A stretch of DNA of 64,000 nt from JAKALD01 sp963817785. GTDB taxonomy: Bacteria; Pseudomonadota; Gammaproteobacteria; Burkholderiales; SG8-39. A program made the translations under genes and the position numbers. The notes beneath the pieces were generated by a model that saw only the letters and a program-made list of their open reading frames with translations, had not been told where the DNA came from and searched no databases. The first letter of the stretch is position 1. Every line of letters begins with the position of its first letter. Positions 36,204 through 44,588 of the stretch are shown here, in pieces. The stretch spans positions 1,178,001-1,242,000 of the forward strand of contig CAWFPL010000002.1 of NCBI GenBank assembly GCA_963817785.1, written 5' to 3'.

Positions 36204-36881
36204 CTATTTGGGTTTTTGCGCGCCAGGCTTCGCCGCGGGCTCGGCGGCCATCTCGTGCCGCACCGCGAACACCGCCGCCTCGACGCGCGAGGCGAGGTTG
36301 AGCTTGGCGAGCACGTTGCGCACGTGCAGCTTGACGGTGTCGGCGCTGATGCCCAGTTGCTGCGCGATCGCCTTGTTGCTCTTGCCGCGCGCGAGAAAGG
36401 CGAGGATCTCGCGCTCGCGCGGCGTGAGCTGATCCATGAGCGAGCCGGGCGCGGGGCTTCCTCCGTCCAGCAGGCGGACCAGCTTCGCGGTCATCGCGGG
36501 CGCGACCACCACCTCGCCGCGCACCGCGCGCGCGATCGCCTCGATGACTTCGTCGGGCTCCATGCTTTTCAGCAGGTAGCCGCGCGCCCCGGCGCGCAGG
36601 GCGCGCGCCATGTCGTCTTCGGCGTCGCTCACCGTGAGCGCGACCACCGGCGCCTCGACGCCTTCCGCGCGCAACTGGCGGATCGCCTCGATGCCCCCCG
36701 TGCCGGGCATGTGCAGGTCCATGACCACCACGTCCGGGCGCTCGCGCAGCAGGCCGCGCGCTTCTTCCAGGCCGGAGGCCATCCCGACCACGCGGATCCG
36801 GCCGTCGTGCTCGAGCAGCTCGGCCAGCCCCTTGCGGAACAGGGGGTGGTCGTCGATCAGGACCGCCCTAATCGCCGCCAT
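36204..36881 (-). CDS. NarL/FixJ-type response regulator
   Basis: 225 residues. Receiver domain with AVLIDDHPLFRKGLAELL, the phospho-acceptor in VVVMDLHMPGTGG (near residue 54) and LLKSMEPDEV. The C-terminal LuxR-type helix-turn-helix is LTPREREILAFLARGKSNKAIAQQ. Start at 36881, where the fold begins; it overlaps the end of the kinase gene by 14 bp. It converges on the dsr operon end (7 bp), so control of sulfur genes is possible but unproven. Confidence 0.9.
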   Translation of the reverse strand: MAAIRAVLIDDHPLFRKGLAELLEHDGRIRVVGMASGLEEARGLLRERPDVVVMDLHMPGTGGIEAIRQLRAEGVEAPVVALTVSDAEDDMARALRAGARGYLLKSMEPDEVIEAIARAVRGEVVVAPAMTAKLVRLLDGGSPAPGSLMDQLTPREREILAFLARGKSNKAIAQQLGISADTVKLHVRNVLAKLNLASRVEAAVFAVRHEMAAEPAAKPGAQKPK

Positions 36882-38067
36882 GGCGCACGCGGCCGCGGGC
36901 CGGAAACGACAGGCAGATGCGCACGCCGGCGCCGGGGCGCGAATCGACCAGCATCTCGCCGCCCAGCCGCTTCGCGCGCTCGTGCATGATCGGGATGCCG
37001 TAGTGCGCGGCGTCGGACTCGGCGCCGGGACGCAGGCCGACACCGTTGTCCTCGATGCAGATTTGGCAGTGGTCGTCGAGCATGTCGATCGACAGGCGCA
37101 CCGCGCTCGCGGAAGCGTGCTTGGTCACGTTGGCGAGCGCCTCCTGGACGATGTGGAAGACGTGCATCTCCTCTTCGGGCGAGAGACTGACGTCCGGGGC
37201 GCGGCGCTCGAAGCTCACCTCGGCGCCGCTCCTCTTGCGGAACTCCTCCAGCGAGGCCGCCAGCGCGGCCATCAGCCCGCGCGGGTCCATCGGCTGGCGG
37301 AAGCGGCCGATCAGCTCTCGCAGCTCGCCGTAGGCGACCAGAATCGCATCCTCGAGCTCCGCGAGATAGCGCGTGGCGAGCCCGGTGTCGCCGCTGCTCT
37401 GCGCCTCGCGCAGCGCGGCGCCGCGCATGCGCGCGTAGGCGAGCGTCTGGGCGAGGGAGTCGTGCACCTGGTTGGCGAGCATCTGGCGCTCGTTGACCAG
37501 CGTGACGCGTGCGTTCTCGCGCGCCAGGCGCGCGTTCTCGAGCGCCATGCCGAGATGCTCGCTGATCGCGCCGAACAGGATGCGCACCTCGTCGGGCAGC
37601 CTGGCGCCGGCGCGCAGGAACAGGTTGTACACGCCGAGCACCGCGTCGCGGTGCTTGAGCGGCACCGCGACCAGCTCGCCGCCCACGGCCTGCACGACCT
37701 CCGGGATCACCGCGCGGCAGTGGTCGGGGACCTCGCCCAAGATTGCGATGCCGCTGCATACGGCTTCGCCGCACACCCCGCAGCCGAGCGGCACGAGGCG
37801 CTCGCGCTCGACCACGTTCGCGGGCATGCCGACCGAGCTCACCAGCCGCATGTGCGCGCCGTCCGGGGTGAGCACGCGCACCGCGCCCGCATGCGCGCCC
37901 GAGATGCGCACCATGGTCGAGAGGTAGCGGGCGAGCAGCTCGTCGACCGTCGCGTCGGTCGACAGGCTGGAGGCGATCTCCGACAGGACGAGCAGGGCAG
38001 GGACCTTGTAGCCGCCCTGTTCCGGGGCTCCGCTTTCCGAGGTGGTCGTGTCTTGCATGGGATCCAT
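36868..38067 (-). CDS. NarX-type sensor histidine kinase with GAF domain
   Basis: 399 residues. A GAF-like sensor domain occupies about residues 35-175 and includes a cysteine-rich patch (LGCGVCGEAVCSG) that could bind a cofactor. A HisKA_3 dimerisation helix follows (ERQMLANQVHDSLAQTLAY, phospho-His in VHDSLAQ), then an ATPase domain (ALANVTKHASASAV; DNGVGL). No membrane segment, so a cytoplasmic sensor. Operon with the NarL-type regulator. The ligand is unknown; redox or sulfur signals fit the setting. Confidence 0.88.
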   Translation of the reverse strand: MDPMQDTTTSESGAPEQGGYKVPALLVLSEIASSLSTDATVDELLARYLSTMVRISGAHAGAVRVLTPDGAHMRLVSSVGMPANVVERERLVPLGCGVCGEAVCSGIAILGEVPDHCRAVIPEVVQAVGGELVAVPLKHRDAVLGVYNLFLRAGARLPDEVRILFGAISEHLGMALENARLARENARVTLVNERQMLANQVHDSLAQTLAYARMRGAALREAQSSGDTGLATRYLAELEDAILVAYGELRELIGRFRQPMDPRGLMAALAASLEEFRKRSGAEVSFERRAPDVSLSPEEEMHVFHIVQEALANVTKHASASAVRLSIDMLDDHCQICIEDNGVGLRPGAESDAAHYGIPIMHERAKRLGGEMLVDSRPGAGVRICLSFPARGRVRHGGD

Positions 38068-38503
38068 CGCTTGCAGAACATTCTATCGACTCGAAGAGCC
38101 GCGGGTGAGCTTGGCCTGACGGCGGCTCGCATGAAGTGGTCCGTTGCCGCGTCGAGCTTGATGCCGCGCTTCTTGTTGACCTGCGACCGGCCCGCTTTCT
38201 TCGCGCAGCCACAGGGCCCGACCACCCGTCGTATCGCGGCCGCAGGCGGATTCTGCAATGCCATGGTTCTCGTTTTCTTGCCCGTATCGAGATAGACAAG
38301 CACGCTGGGGGCTGTTCGCCCGGCAAGGGACACCCTTCCTGTTTCATCGCGGTGCCTTTCTACCGCGAGAGCGAGGTGCCCCGGGGCTGAATGCTCGGCG
38401 TGGGATCTTTCTAAAGTGACGTATTATCAATAAGGTGCCTGGTTTTAATGGAATTTCTTGACGTTTCGTGAATTCTTCCTTAGTCTTCCAGTAGGAACGT
38501 GAA
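38068..38503. other. Gene-free stretch before the VapBC-like pair
   Basis: 436 bp with no gene I can support. Its right half (about 38390-38500) is much more AT-rich than the rest of the window. TTGACG at 38459-38464 with a 17-bp spacer to TAGTCT is a plausible promoter for the antitoxin gene. The left part must contain the kinase promoter. The abrupt change in base composition suggests an acquired segment boundary. Confidence 0.4.
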
Positions 38504-38746
38504 ATGAAACGGAAAGTCGGAACCCTGCTCGAAGAGGACCTGCTGCGCCGCGCCAAGCGCCGCGCCGCCGACGAGGGCCGGCCCTTGAGCGACCTCATCC
38601 AGGATGCGCTGGAAAAATACCTCTTTGTGGGCTTGCCCGAGCCGGCGCGTCGCGAGGCGGCGTTCCAGCTTTTCTGCGAGCGGCCGATCAAGCTCGCGCC
38701 GGAGCAGTTCAAGGCCGTGCTCGAACACGACATCTGGGACCTGTGA
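38504..38746 (+). CDS. Ribbon-helix-helix antitoxin (VapB-like)
   Basis: 80 residues. MKRKVGTLLEEDLLRRAKRR is an N-terminal beta strand and helix of RHH type, followed by GRPLSDLIQDALEKYL. The remainder, rich in Glu and Phe, would wrap the toxin. The ATG is preceded by GGAACGTGAA. Its stop overlaps the GTG of the PIN toxin gene, the usual antitoxin-toxin order. Confidence 0.75.
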   Translation: MKRKVGTLLEEDLLRRAKRRAADEGRPLSDLIQDALEKYLFVGLPEPARREAAFQLFCERPIKLAPEQFKAVLEHDIWDL

Positions 38747-39249
38747 ACCTCGACGACATTCCCACCGGCAGCCTGTGCGTAGTTGATACGAACGTGCTTC
38801 TCTACGCCGAGCAGGGCGCCTCCAGCCAGGCGCAGCGTTTCGTCCGGCGATGCTCGTCAGGTGAGGTCCAGGCCACCCTGCCGCAGACGGTGTGGCAGGA
38901 GTTCGCCCACAAGCTGATGCTGGCGGAGGCGATGATGCGTGGCCTTACCTCGGGCGGGAATCCGGCGGCGCGCTTAGCCTCGCGCCCAGAGGCCATCCGC
39001 GGACCGACGTTATACAAGGCAAAGGTGAAGGCCCTGCTCGACCTCGGCTTCGGCTTCGAGCCGTGCTCGCTGCCCGATTTGCTAGACCGTGCCTTTGCGC
39101 TGCAGGAACGCCACGGCCTGCTTACCAACGACGCCATGGTGCTTGCCGTAGCGCTGCGGCTCAAGGCCGACGTCCTGGTCTCGAGCGACAAGGCCTTTCG
39201 CGGCGTTGCCGACATCGACGTCCATTACCCCACCGACCTGCGGCTGTGA
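38743..39249 (+). CDS. PIN-domain toxin (VapC-like ribonuclease)
   Basis: 168 residues with a GTG start overlapping the antitoxin stop. Acidic residues of the PIN active site are in LCVVDTNVLLYAEQG (first Asp), QTVWQEFAHKL (Glu), and LLTNDAMVLAVAL plus VLVSSDKAF near the end. Such toxins cleave RNA and are neutralised by the paired antitoxin. It sits at the start of a region of broken genes, as often seen in mobile DNA. Confidence 0.78.
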   Translation: MNLDDIPTGSLCVVDTNVLLYAEQGASSQAQRFVRRCSSGEVQATLPQTVWQEFAHKLMLAEAMMRGLTSGGNPAARLASRPEAIRGPTLYKAKVKALLDLGFGFEPCSLPDLLDRAFALQERHGLLTNDAMVLAVALRLKADVLVSSDKAFRGVADIDVHYPTDLRL

Positions 39250-39256
39250 CGGCGTG

Positions 39257-39740
39257 AACGCTCCGGACCGAAGCGCTGCAGCGCAAGCACCATCTCGCGC
39301 CGCGCTATGAGCGCATCTGCTTCGACCGTGAACTCGCACTGCGCGCGCGCGACTCGGAGCTCGGCGGCATCGGGCATCCGCTGGTGGATGCCCTTTTATC
39401 GGACGCGCAGGCTGCGGAGTTTGCCGGCTCGATTTCGCAACTGACAACTGGCAACGAGATATACGCCCGCTATCTGGTCCGGTACGAAGACGAAGCGGGG
39501 GAAGCGCGCACGCGGGTGCTGACTTTCCGCCGCACACCTGACGCGCGGATCGAATCAATCTCGAGCGTCGCTTGGCTGGGCGTAGAAGTTGAAGTACCGC
39601 AGCCTAAAACCGCCTTACCGAGCGAAACGCTGAAAGAAGCGTTCGCGCAGGCGTTGGAGGAATACGTTGTCGACTGGCAACCCGATCGCTCAAAGCGTGC
39701 CCGAGTTCGAGTCGAGTTGATCGGCATTCACGCGGCGTAA
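39257..39740 (+). pseudogene. C-terminal remnant of a large helicase
   Basis: An open stretch of about 160 codons with no proper start: an in-frame TGA precedes it, and a GTG at 39384 is the only later candidate. The reading RYERICFDRELALRARD followed by ELGGIGHPLVDALLSDA is typical of the region after the helicase core in SNF2/DEAD-type proteins of defence or DNA-repair systems. Downstream residues form a mixed alpha/beta end. The core motifs are absent, so this is a leftover 3' end. Recognition is by motif memory only. Confidence 0.5.
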
Positions 39741-39767
39741 TCCGGCGCCGCCGGTCAGGCGCCGTGG

Positions 39768-40401
39768 CTACTTCTTCATCGGCACGACTTTGACGGCGAT
39801 CTCCTGCAGCTTGGTCGGCTTGATGATGTGGCCGTCCAGCCCCGCCTGCTTCGGCGTGGCGCCGTAGGCCACCGCCATCAGCTGGGAGTAGTAGGTCACC
39901 GGCATGTCGAACTTGGTGCCCTGCTTCTTGTTGATCTCGGACTGGTAGACCTCGACGTTCGCCTGGCACAGCGGGCAGGGGGTGACGATCATGTCGGCGC
40001 CCGCGTCGTAGGCCGACTCGACGATGTCCTTGATCTGCTTCTGGCTCTTGTCCGGCTCGGAGAACGCCAGCGCGCCGCCGCAGCAGGTGACCTTCTGGTC
40101 GTACTTCTCGAGCGGCGTGCCGCCCACCGTCTCGACCAGCTTGTCGAGGTACAGCGGGTTCTCGAACGATTCGCCGGCGATTCCGAAGGGGGGGTTGGTC
40201 TGGCAGCCGACGTAGCCGGCGAACTTCACGCCGTCGAGCGGCTTGACCACCGGCTGGCCGAGCGCTTCGTAGCCGAGGTCCTCGATCAGCACCTCGACCA
40301 TGTGGCGCACCGCGGTGCCGCCGTTGTACTGTAGCCCCGCCTCCTTGAGCGCCTCGTTGGTGTCGGTCATCAGCTGGCTCGAGGCGTCGAGCTTCTCCTT
40401 G
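39768..40401 (-). pseudogene. HdrB-like CCG-domain protein truncated by a group II intron
   Basis: About 210 residues of the C-terminal two-thirds of a heterodisulfide-reductase subunit B. GYVGCQTNPPFG, KVTCCGGALAFSEP and VTPCPLCQANVEVYQ form the second CCG domain. The N-terminal domain is missing: the frame runs into the 5' end of a group II intron at 40402, and no N-terminal piece is found beyond the intron. The gene reads towards lower coordinates, antisense to the intron. Related HdrB proteins accompany Apr/Qmo electron transfer, and aprMBA is close by. Probably non-functional. Confidence 0.7.
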
Positions 40402-41219
40402 GTGCGCCCGGCAGGGCGCACTCACTTGGAGGTGTAAGTCCTCTACTCGCCCGACAAGGGGAAGAGTTAGCCGAACGGCAAGGGTGTTCTGGGTGACTGG
40501 AAATCTGGAGGAAGCCGAAGGCAAAGCGCTGGCCTGACGAACAGGAGGCGGATATGAGGCGTTACGGCGGGGCAAGGCGGCCAATATCGTTGAAGCCCGA
40601 AACTTGTACAGAACGCTGGGACGTATATCCGACAGGTATAAGCGTGAAGGTGGGTGCGTCATACCCGGGGAGATCTGCACCGGTGCCTTGTGCTACGGAC
40701 ATCGAGAGGTGTTGGGGTGCTGGTGCAGAAGTCAGCCGAGGCTATAGTAGGCGTCAGTCTGAGCCGAAGGGCCGAACATGAAATGCCGCGAGTAGGCGGC
40801 GGGAGCACACGTGATGTCGATGAAAGCAGAAAGATTCACCACAAGTGGATACCAACGCGGAACAACTGGGGCGGAACCCCGGTGAGGCGGCGCCTGGCGC
40901 TGAGGCTGACGTGACGACCCGCAAGCGGACGAAAGCGGGGTCAAGCGGGCTAATGGAGGCCGTGTGTGAACGCGACAACCTGGGGCTTGCGTATCAACGG
41001 GTGGTTAAGAACAAAGGCGCGGCCGGGGTCGATGGGGTGGAATGCGGGGGCCAGTCATATGAACGCAGCCCTTCCGAAGTCTTTCTTTGATCGTTTGGGG
41101 CTGGTGTCGCTACTGGATACGACGCGACGACTCCAGCGTGTTTCATGAACCGCCGGATGCGGACCCGCACGTCCGGTGGTGTGAGAGGGCGACGGGGGTA
41201 ACCCCGTCCCCTACTCGAT
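40402..41219 (+). mobile_element. Group II intron with a largely deleted intron-encoded protein
   Basis: The 5' end reads GTGCGCCCGGCAGGGCGCA, a typical group II intron start. The 3' end has a domain V-like hairpin (41150-41195; CCGGATGCGGACCCGCACGT around its tip) and terminates CTACTCGAT. At about 820 bp it is far shorter than an intact mobile intron (roughly 2 kb or more). It could still fold and splice if helped in trans. It lies antisense in the hdrB-like gene. Confidence 0.8.
40845..41090 (+). pseudogene. N-terminal stub of the group II intron reverse transcriptase/maturase
   Basis: 81 codons. After a linker, LMEAVCERDNLGLAYQRVVK and KNKGAAGVDGVE match the start (RT0 region) of intron-encoded reverse transcriptases. 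The frame then ends at a TGA about 60 bases before the domain V region, so all catalytic blocks including YADD are gone. Confidence 0.75.
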
Positions 41220-41275
41220 ACAGGACCACGCCTGGGCTGCCATGCGCGCGGTGGCAGCTCGGCAAAGGCGAGGCG

Positions 41276-41422
41276 GTGAGCGATGCGCCGAGTTCCCTTC
41301 CGCTGCCCGCACCAAGGCAGCGATATTCCACAACAAGCGCTCGCGGGCGGCGGGCAGCGCCGCGCCGGGCAAGGCGGGAGGTCTCCGGCCTCGCGAGCGG
41401 CGCGTTATGCGCCGAGTGGTAG
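41276..41422 (+). pseudogene. Internally deleted copy of the CMD-Rieske gene
   Basis: A 48-codon frame from GTG starts VSDAPSSL and ends GLASGALCAEW. The intact gene at 18887 starts MSDALSYL and has DLASG near its end and GALYAEW as its last residues. Similarity extends about 40 bp upstream of the start (both read GGGCT, then CATGCGCGC, then GGCAAA and GGCGAGGCG). The middle of the gene is missing or scrambled. It begins about 55 bp after the intron end. Confidence 0.55.
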
Positions 41423-41474
41423 CGGGGCGCGTATTGCCTTGGACCCGGCAACACGTCGGCCCGCCATTATTGCG

Positions 41475-41534
41475 TCAGTCGATGATATGGTAGACGGGCG
41501 CCTTCTCCAGCGTCCACTCGCCGCTTCGGAACGC
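41475..41534 (-). pseudogene. Last codons of a second aprA-like gene
   Basis: Reading on the minus strand, AFRSGEWTLEKAPVYHIID then stop follows the TAG of a small gene in the same frame. The intact AprA of this window ends in GEYTMEKAPCYHLVGENE, so this is very probably the tail of another aprA copy. Only about 17 recognisable codons are left. Confidence 0.5.
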
Positions 41535-41699
41535 CTACGGCTTCTTCGGCGTCTTGTATTCGACTTCCTTCTGGAGCGGTTTCCAGATGGTTTCGTAACC
41601 GACAAACCCCTTTTCGGTCGGCGCCTTCTGACGCGTCGTATAAAAAGGCGTGTGACCGTCAGGAACCTTGGTGGTGGTGGGTTTCTTCTCGTCGCTCAT
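41535..41699 (-). CDS. Small charged protein of unknown function
   Basis: 54 residues, MSDEKKPTTTKVPDGHTPFY at the start and EVEYKTPKKP at the end, rich in Lys, Thr and Pro and probably soluble. AAAAGGTGAC upstream of the ATG is a good ribosome site. It lies 86 bp after the FKBP-like gene on the same strand and is followed without a gap by an aprA tail. It may be real and part of the apr operon; no family recognised. Confidence 0.45.
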   Translation of the reverse strand: MSDEKKPTTTKVPDGHTPFYTTRQKAPTEKGFVGYETIWKPLQKEVEYKTPKKP

Positions 41700-41785
41700 A
41701 AGTCACCTTTTTCTGCCGTGAAGTCAGGATTTCAAGTGCAAGTCACTATAGCCGAAACTCGTCCGATGCCATTCAACGCCGCTAC

Positions 41786-42295
41786 TCAAACAGGTTTCAT
41801 GAGCGACAGGTCGATATCCGCGCCCGGAATGATCGCCTGGCCCGCTCTTGTCTCTTCATCGGTCGCGTCGCATACAGTCAGTATCTCGAGCGTGAAGACG
41901 ACCTCTCGGCCGCAAAGCGGATTGTTGCCATCGACAGTCAGCGTCTTGTCGTCGATCCGCGTTACGAGAAAGCTGCGGGTCTGCCCCTTGTCGTTCTCCA
42001 TTAGGATGGAGGTGCCGACGTGCCGATACTCCTCTGGAACGTTTTCGATGTGATCAGTAAACACCAGCGATTCGTCTCTGGGGCCGAAGATCTGATTGCC
42101 ATCGATCGGCACCTCGATGATGTCGCCGGCGGACTTGCCCTCCAGCTCCCTGTGGACGGAAGGGGCCAGAATTTCATTGTGTCCGTGAACATAGCCCAGC
42201 GGGAATTCGACTCGGGTGAGGACATGCCCCGTCTTCTTGTCGGTCACCTTGTAGGTGAGCTCGACAAACTTGCCGTCTCGGATGGTTTCACTCAT
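41786..42295 (-). CDS. SlyD-like FKBP-type peptidyl-prolyl isomerase
   Basis: 169 residues. The FKBP fold is seen in VELTYKVTDKKTGHVL and VEFPLGYVHGHNEILAPSVHRELEG, with an insert-in-flap region (EVPIDGNQIFGPRDESLVF) as in SlyD. VDGNNPLCGREVVFTLEIL closes the domain. There is no histidine-rich tail. It folds or holds proteins, possibly assisting cofactor loading of AprBA. Follows the 127-residue unknown gene by 20 bp in the apr operon. Confidence 0.85.
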   Translation of the reverse strand: MSETIRDGKFVELTYKVTDKKTGHVLTRVEFPLGYVHGHNEILAPSVHRELEGKSAGDIIEVPIDGNQIFGPRDESLVFTDHIENVPEEYRHVGTSILMENDKGQTRSFLVTRIDDKTLTVDGNNPLCGREVVFTLEILTVCDATDEETRAGQAIIPGADIDLSLMKPV

Positions 42296-42315
42296 GCCGG
42301 ATCCGAACGAATAGC

Positions 42316-42699
42316 TCAGAAGATGGATGCCCCGAAGATCCTGACCTGTCCATTCTCATAGCCGAGGACAAGTCTGCCAAGCCATTCCCCTTCCTTCTTG
42401 GTGCTGCGCTGCCGGTAAAGAACCGTCACGTGCTCGCCCCGGCGGATGATGCCGAGGAAGTCGACGTCGTCGGACAGGCTTCTCGCCAGTTCGCTGTTTG
42501 CGAACTGGTGGCCGGCCACAACCTGGTTCATGGCAAGCGCCATGGAATTGGAAAAGTTCCTGACGAATTCCCCGTACTTGCCTTCGTTCGAATATTTGAT
42601 GAGGTCGCGCCACAGGGGATCGGCGATGGCCCGTATCTCCGCATCGGTCTTTTCGACAATGTTCACGCGCGGCACTCTACGCGTCGAAGAGGCCAGCAT
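42316..42699 (-). CDS. Unknown protein encoded directly after aprA
   Basis: 127 residues from the ATG at 42699; a GTG at 42666 (VNIVEKTDAEIRAIADPLW) is equally plausible because recognisable sequence begins there. The fold looks NTF2/SnoaL-like: helices (LIKYSNEGKYGEFVRNFS) then strands (VDFLGIIRRGEHVTVLYRQ; GEWLGRLVLGYENGQVRIFG). It starts about 20 bp after aprA. Function unknown, probably apr-linked. Confidence 0.65.
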   Translation of the reverse strand: MLASSTRRVPRVNIVEKTDAEIRAIADPLWRDLIKYSNEGKYGEFVRNFSNSMALAMNQVVAGHQFANSELARSLSDDVDFLGIIRRGEHVTVLYRQRSTKKEGEWLGRLVLGYENGQVRIFGASIF

Positions 42700-42718
42700 G
42701 AATGCCCCGGGGAGATCG

Positions 42719-44587
42719 CTACTCGTTTTCCCCAACGAGGTGATAACAGGGCGCCTTCTCCATGGTGTATTCGCCGGTTTTCGGGTCGCGACGCGAAACA
42801 GTCAGTACGTGCCAGTTCTCGTCGTCCACCTTCATGGCGTCGCCCCGGTAGTAGTAGCCCGGCCAGCGAGTTTCCTTGCGGAACAGCGTGTGATGCGTGA
42901 CGCACTCCGCAGCGCGATGACGATGCTTCAATTCCCACGCACGCAGCAACTCGTGAATATCCTCTGCGGCGAGGCTCTCGAGGTCTTCCTCCATGATCTT
43001 GAGCTTCTTGAGACCGATATTCAGGAGCTTCTCGTTGGTCATGTAGTTGACGGTCACGCCGCCGCAATACTCGTCCATCAGCTTCTGCAGACGATCCAGC
43101 CCCTGCTTGGGATTGATGTAGTGCGGGTTGACACTGCCCGCCACGATCGCGTTGCGATACGTCTTGTAATGCTCGAGGGGCTTGTAGATCTCTTTCTTGC
43201 GGCGCTCGATCTGCGCGTCGGACACGACGATGCCTTCGGCCTTGCCGTCGTCGATGTACTTGCAGGCGGCCTTCGCGGCGAGACGACCTTCGGTGAACGA
43301 GCCGGATGAGAAAGCGTGCGGCGTGCCGCCTACCGCGTCGCCGGCGCCGAACAGGCCTTCTATCGTCGTCATGCGGTTGTAGCCCCAGAAATACTCGGGA
43401 GGGGAAACGTCCTCGGGACCCGAGCACCAGGCGCCCGACCCGGTCGCGTGGGAGCCCATGACGTAGGGCTCGGATGTGGTCAGCTCGGGATTCTCGTTCT
43501 TGGGATCCACGTCGGTGGCGGCCCACAGAACCGCCTGGCCGACGGTCATGCCGAGGAAGTTTTCCCAGCCGACCTCTTCCAGATGAGGATCCTGGAAGGC
43601 GCGCATGGTCACCATGTGAATGGGGCCGCGGCCGGCATTGACCTCGCTGATCAAGGCATGGTTGCGCAGGCACGTCGGAATCGGCCGATGGGTCAGGTGA
43701 AAAGATTCCGGGTCGAGATATTCCTTGCCGACCATCTTCTGCAGCTCGGGCCACCATTTGGACTCGAACTCTTCGCCCAGGCCGTTCTGCGTATAGGTCT
43801 TCAGGTGCAGGAAGTAGGCGCCGACCGGACCGTAGCCGTCCTTGAAGCGCGCCAGCACGATGCGGTTCTCCATCTGCGTCATCTTGGCGCCGGCGTCGAT
43901 CATGAGCCCATAGGCAGACGCGGACGACCACGGTGCATACCAGGTGCGGCCGGAACCTTCGCCCACTGAACGCGGCTTGAAGATGTTGGAGGCACCGCCC
44001 GCGCCGCAGATCACGGTCTTGGACTTGAAGACGTGGTAGTCGCCTGTGCGGACGTTGAAGCCGACGGCACCGGCAACCCGGTTCTCCTTGCTGTCGTCCG
44101 TCAGCAGGTGGGTGACGCAGATGCGGTTGAAGACCTTGTCCGCCGATTTCTTGGCGGCCTCGGACACGATGGGCTTGTAGGACTCGCCGTGAATCATGAT
44201 CTGCCATCGCCCTTCGCGCAGGTAGCGCCCGGTTTTCGGGTCCTTCATGATGGGCAGACCCCACTCTTCGAACTGATGCACCGTGGAGTCGACGTGACGG
44301 GCCATGTCGAACAGCAGGTCTTCCCGCACCAGCCCCATCAGGTCGATGCGAGCGTAGCGGACATGGTCCTCAGGCTTGTTTTCGCCCCAGCGGGTGCCCA
44401 TGTAGCAGTTGATGGCGTACAGGCCCTGGGCGACCGCACCGGAGCGATCCATGTTGGCCTTCTCGGCAATGACGATCTTCTTGTCCTGACCCCAGAACCT
44501 CGCCTCCCAGGCGGCACCCGTGCCGCCAAGACCCGCACCGACGACCAGAATGTCGATACCGTCTTCGATGATCGTTTTGTAAGCCAT
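42719..44587 (-). CDS. aprA: AprA, FAD-containing alpha subunit of APS reductase
   Basis: 622 residues. FAD motif IDILVVGAGLGGTGAAWEA, then RTWYAPWSSASAYGLM and GAGDAVGGTPHAFSSGSFTEG, typical of the fumarate-reductase-like flavoprotein. It ends KETRWPGYYYRGD and GEYTMEKAPCYHLV. In sulfur oxidisers it makes APS from sulfite and AMP in the cytoplasm, feeding Sat. It directly follows aprB (1-bp gap). Linkage to aprM places it in the lineage that uses AprM rather than Qmo as quinone link. Confidence 0.97.
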   Translation of the reverse strand: MAYKTIIEDGIDILVVGAGLGGTGAAWEARFWGQDKKIVIAEKANMDRSGAVAQGLYAINCYMGTRWGENKPEDHVRYARIDLMGLVREDLLFDMARHVDSTVHQFEEWGLPIMKDPKTGRYLREGRWQIMIHGESYKPIVSEAAKKSADKVFNRICVTHLLTDDSKENRVAGAVGFNVRTGDYHVFKSKTVICGAGGASNIFKPRSVGEGSGRTWYAPWSSASAYGLMIDAGAKMTQMENRIVLARFKDGYGPVGAYFLHLKTYTQNGLGEEFESKWWPELQKMVGKEYLDPESFHLTHRPIPTCLRNHALISEVNAGRGPIHMVTMRAFQDPHLEEVGWENFLGMTVGQAVLWAATDVDPKNENPELTTSEPYVMGSHATGSGAWCSGPEDVSPPEYFWGYNRMTTIEGLFGAGDAVGGTPHAFSSGSFTEGRLAAKAACKYIDDGKAEGIVVSDAQIERRKKEIYKPLEHYKTYRNAIVAGSVNPHYINPKQGLDRLQKLMDEYCGGVTVNYMTNEKLLNIGLKKLKIMEEDLESLAAEDIHELLRAWELKHRHRAAECVTHHTLFRKETRWPGYYYRGDAMKVDDENWHVLTVSRRDPKTGEYTMEKAPCYHLVGENE

Positions 44588-44588
44588 A

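Noticed and set aside
37839..38333. Minus-strand frame of 164 codons crossing the kinase start region
   Set aside because: Overlaps the histidine kinase in another frame and ends inside it; no motif.
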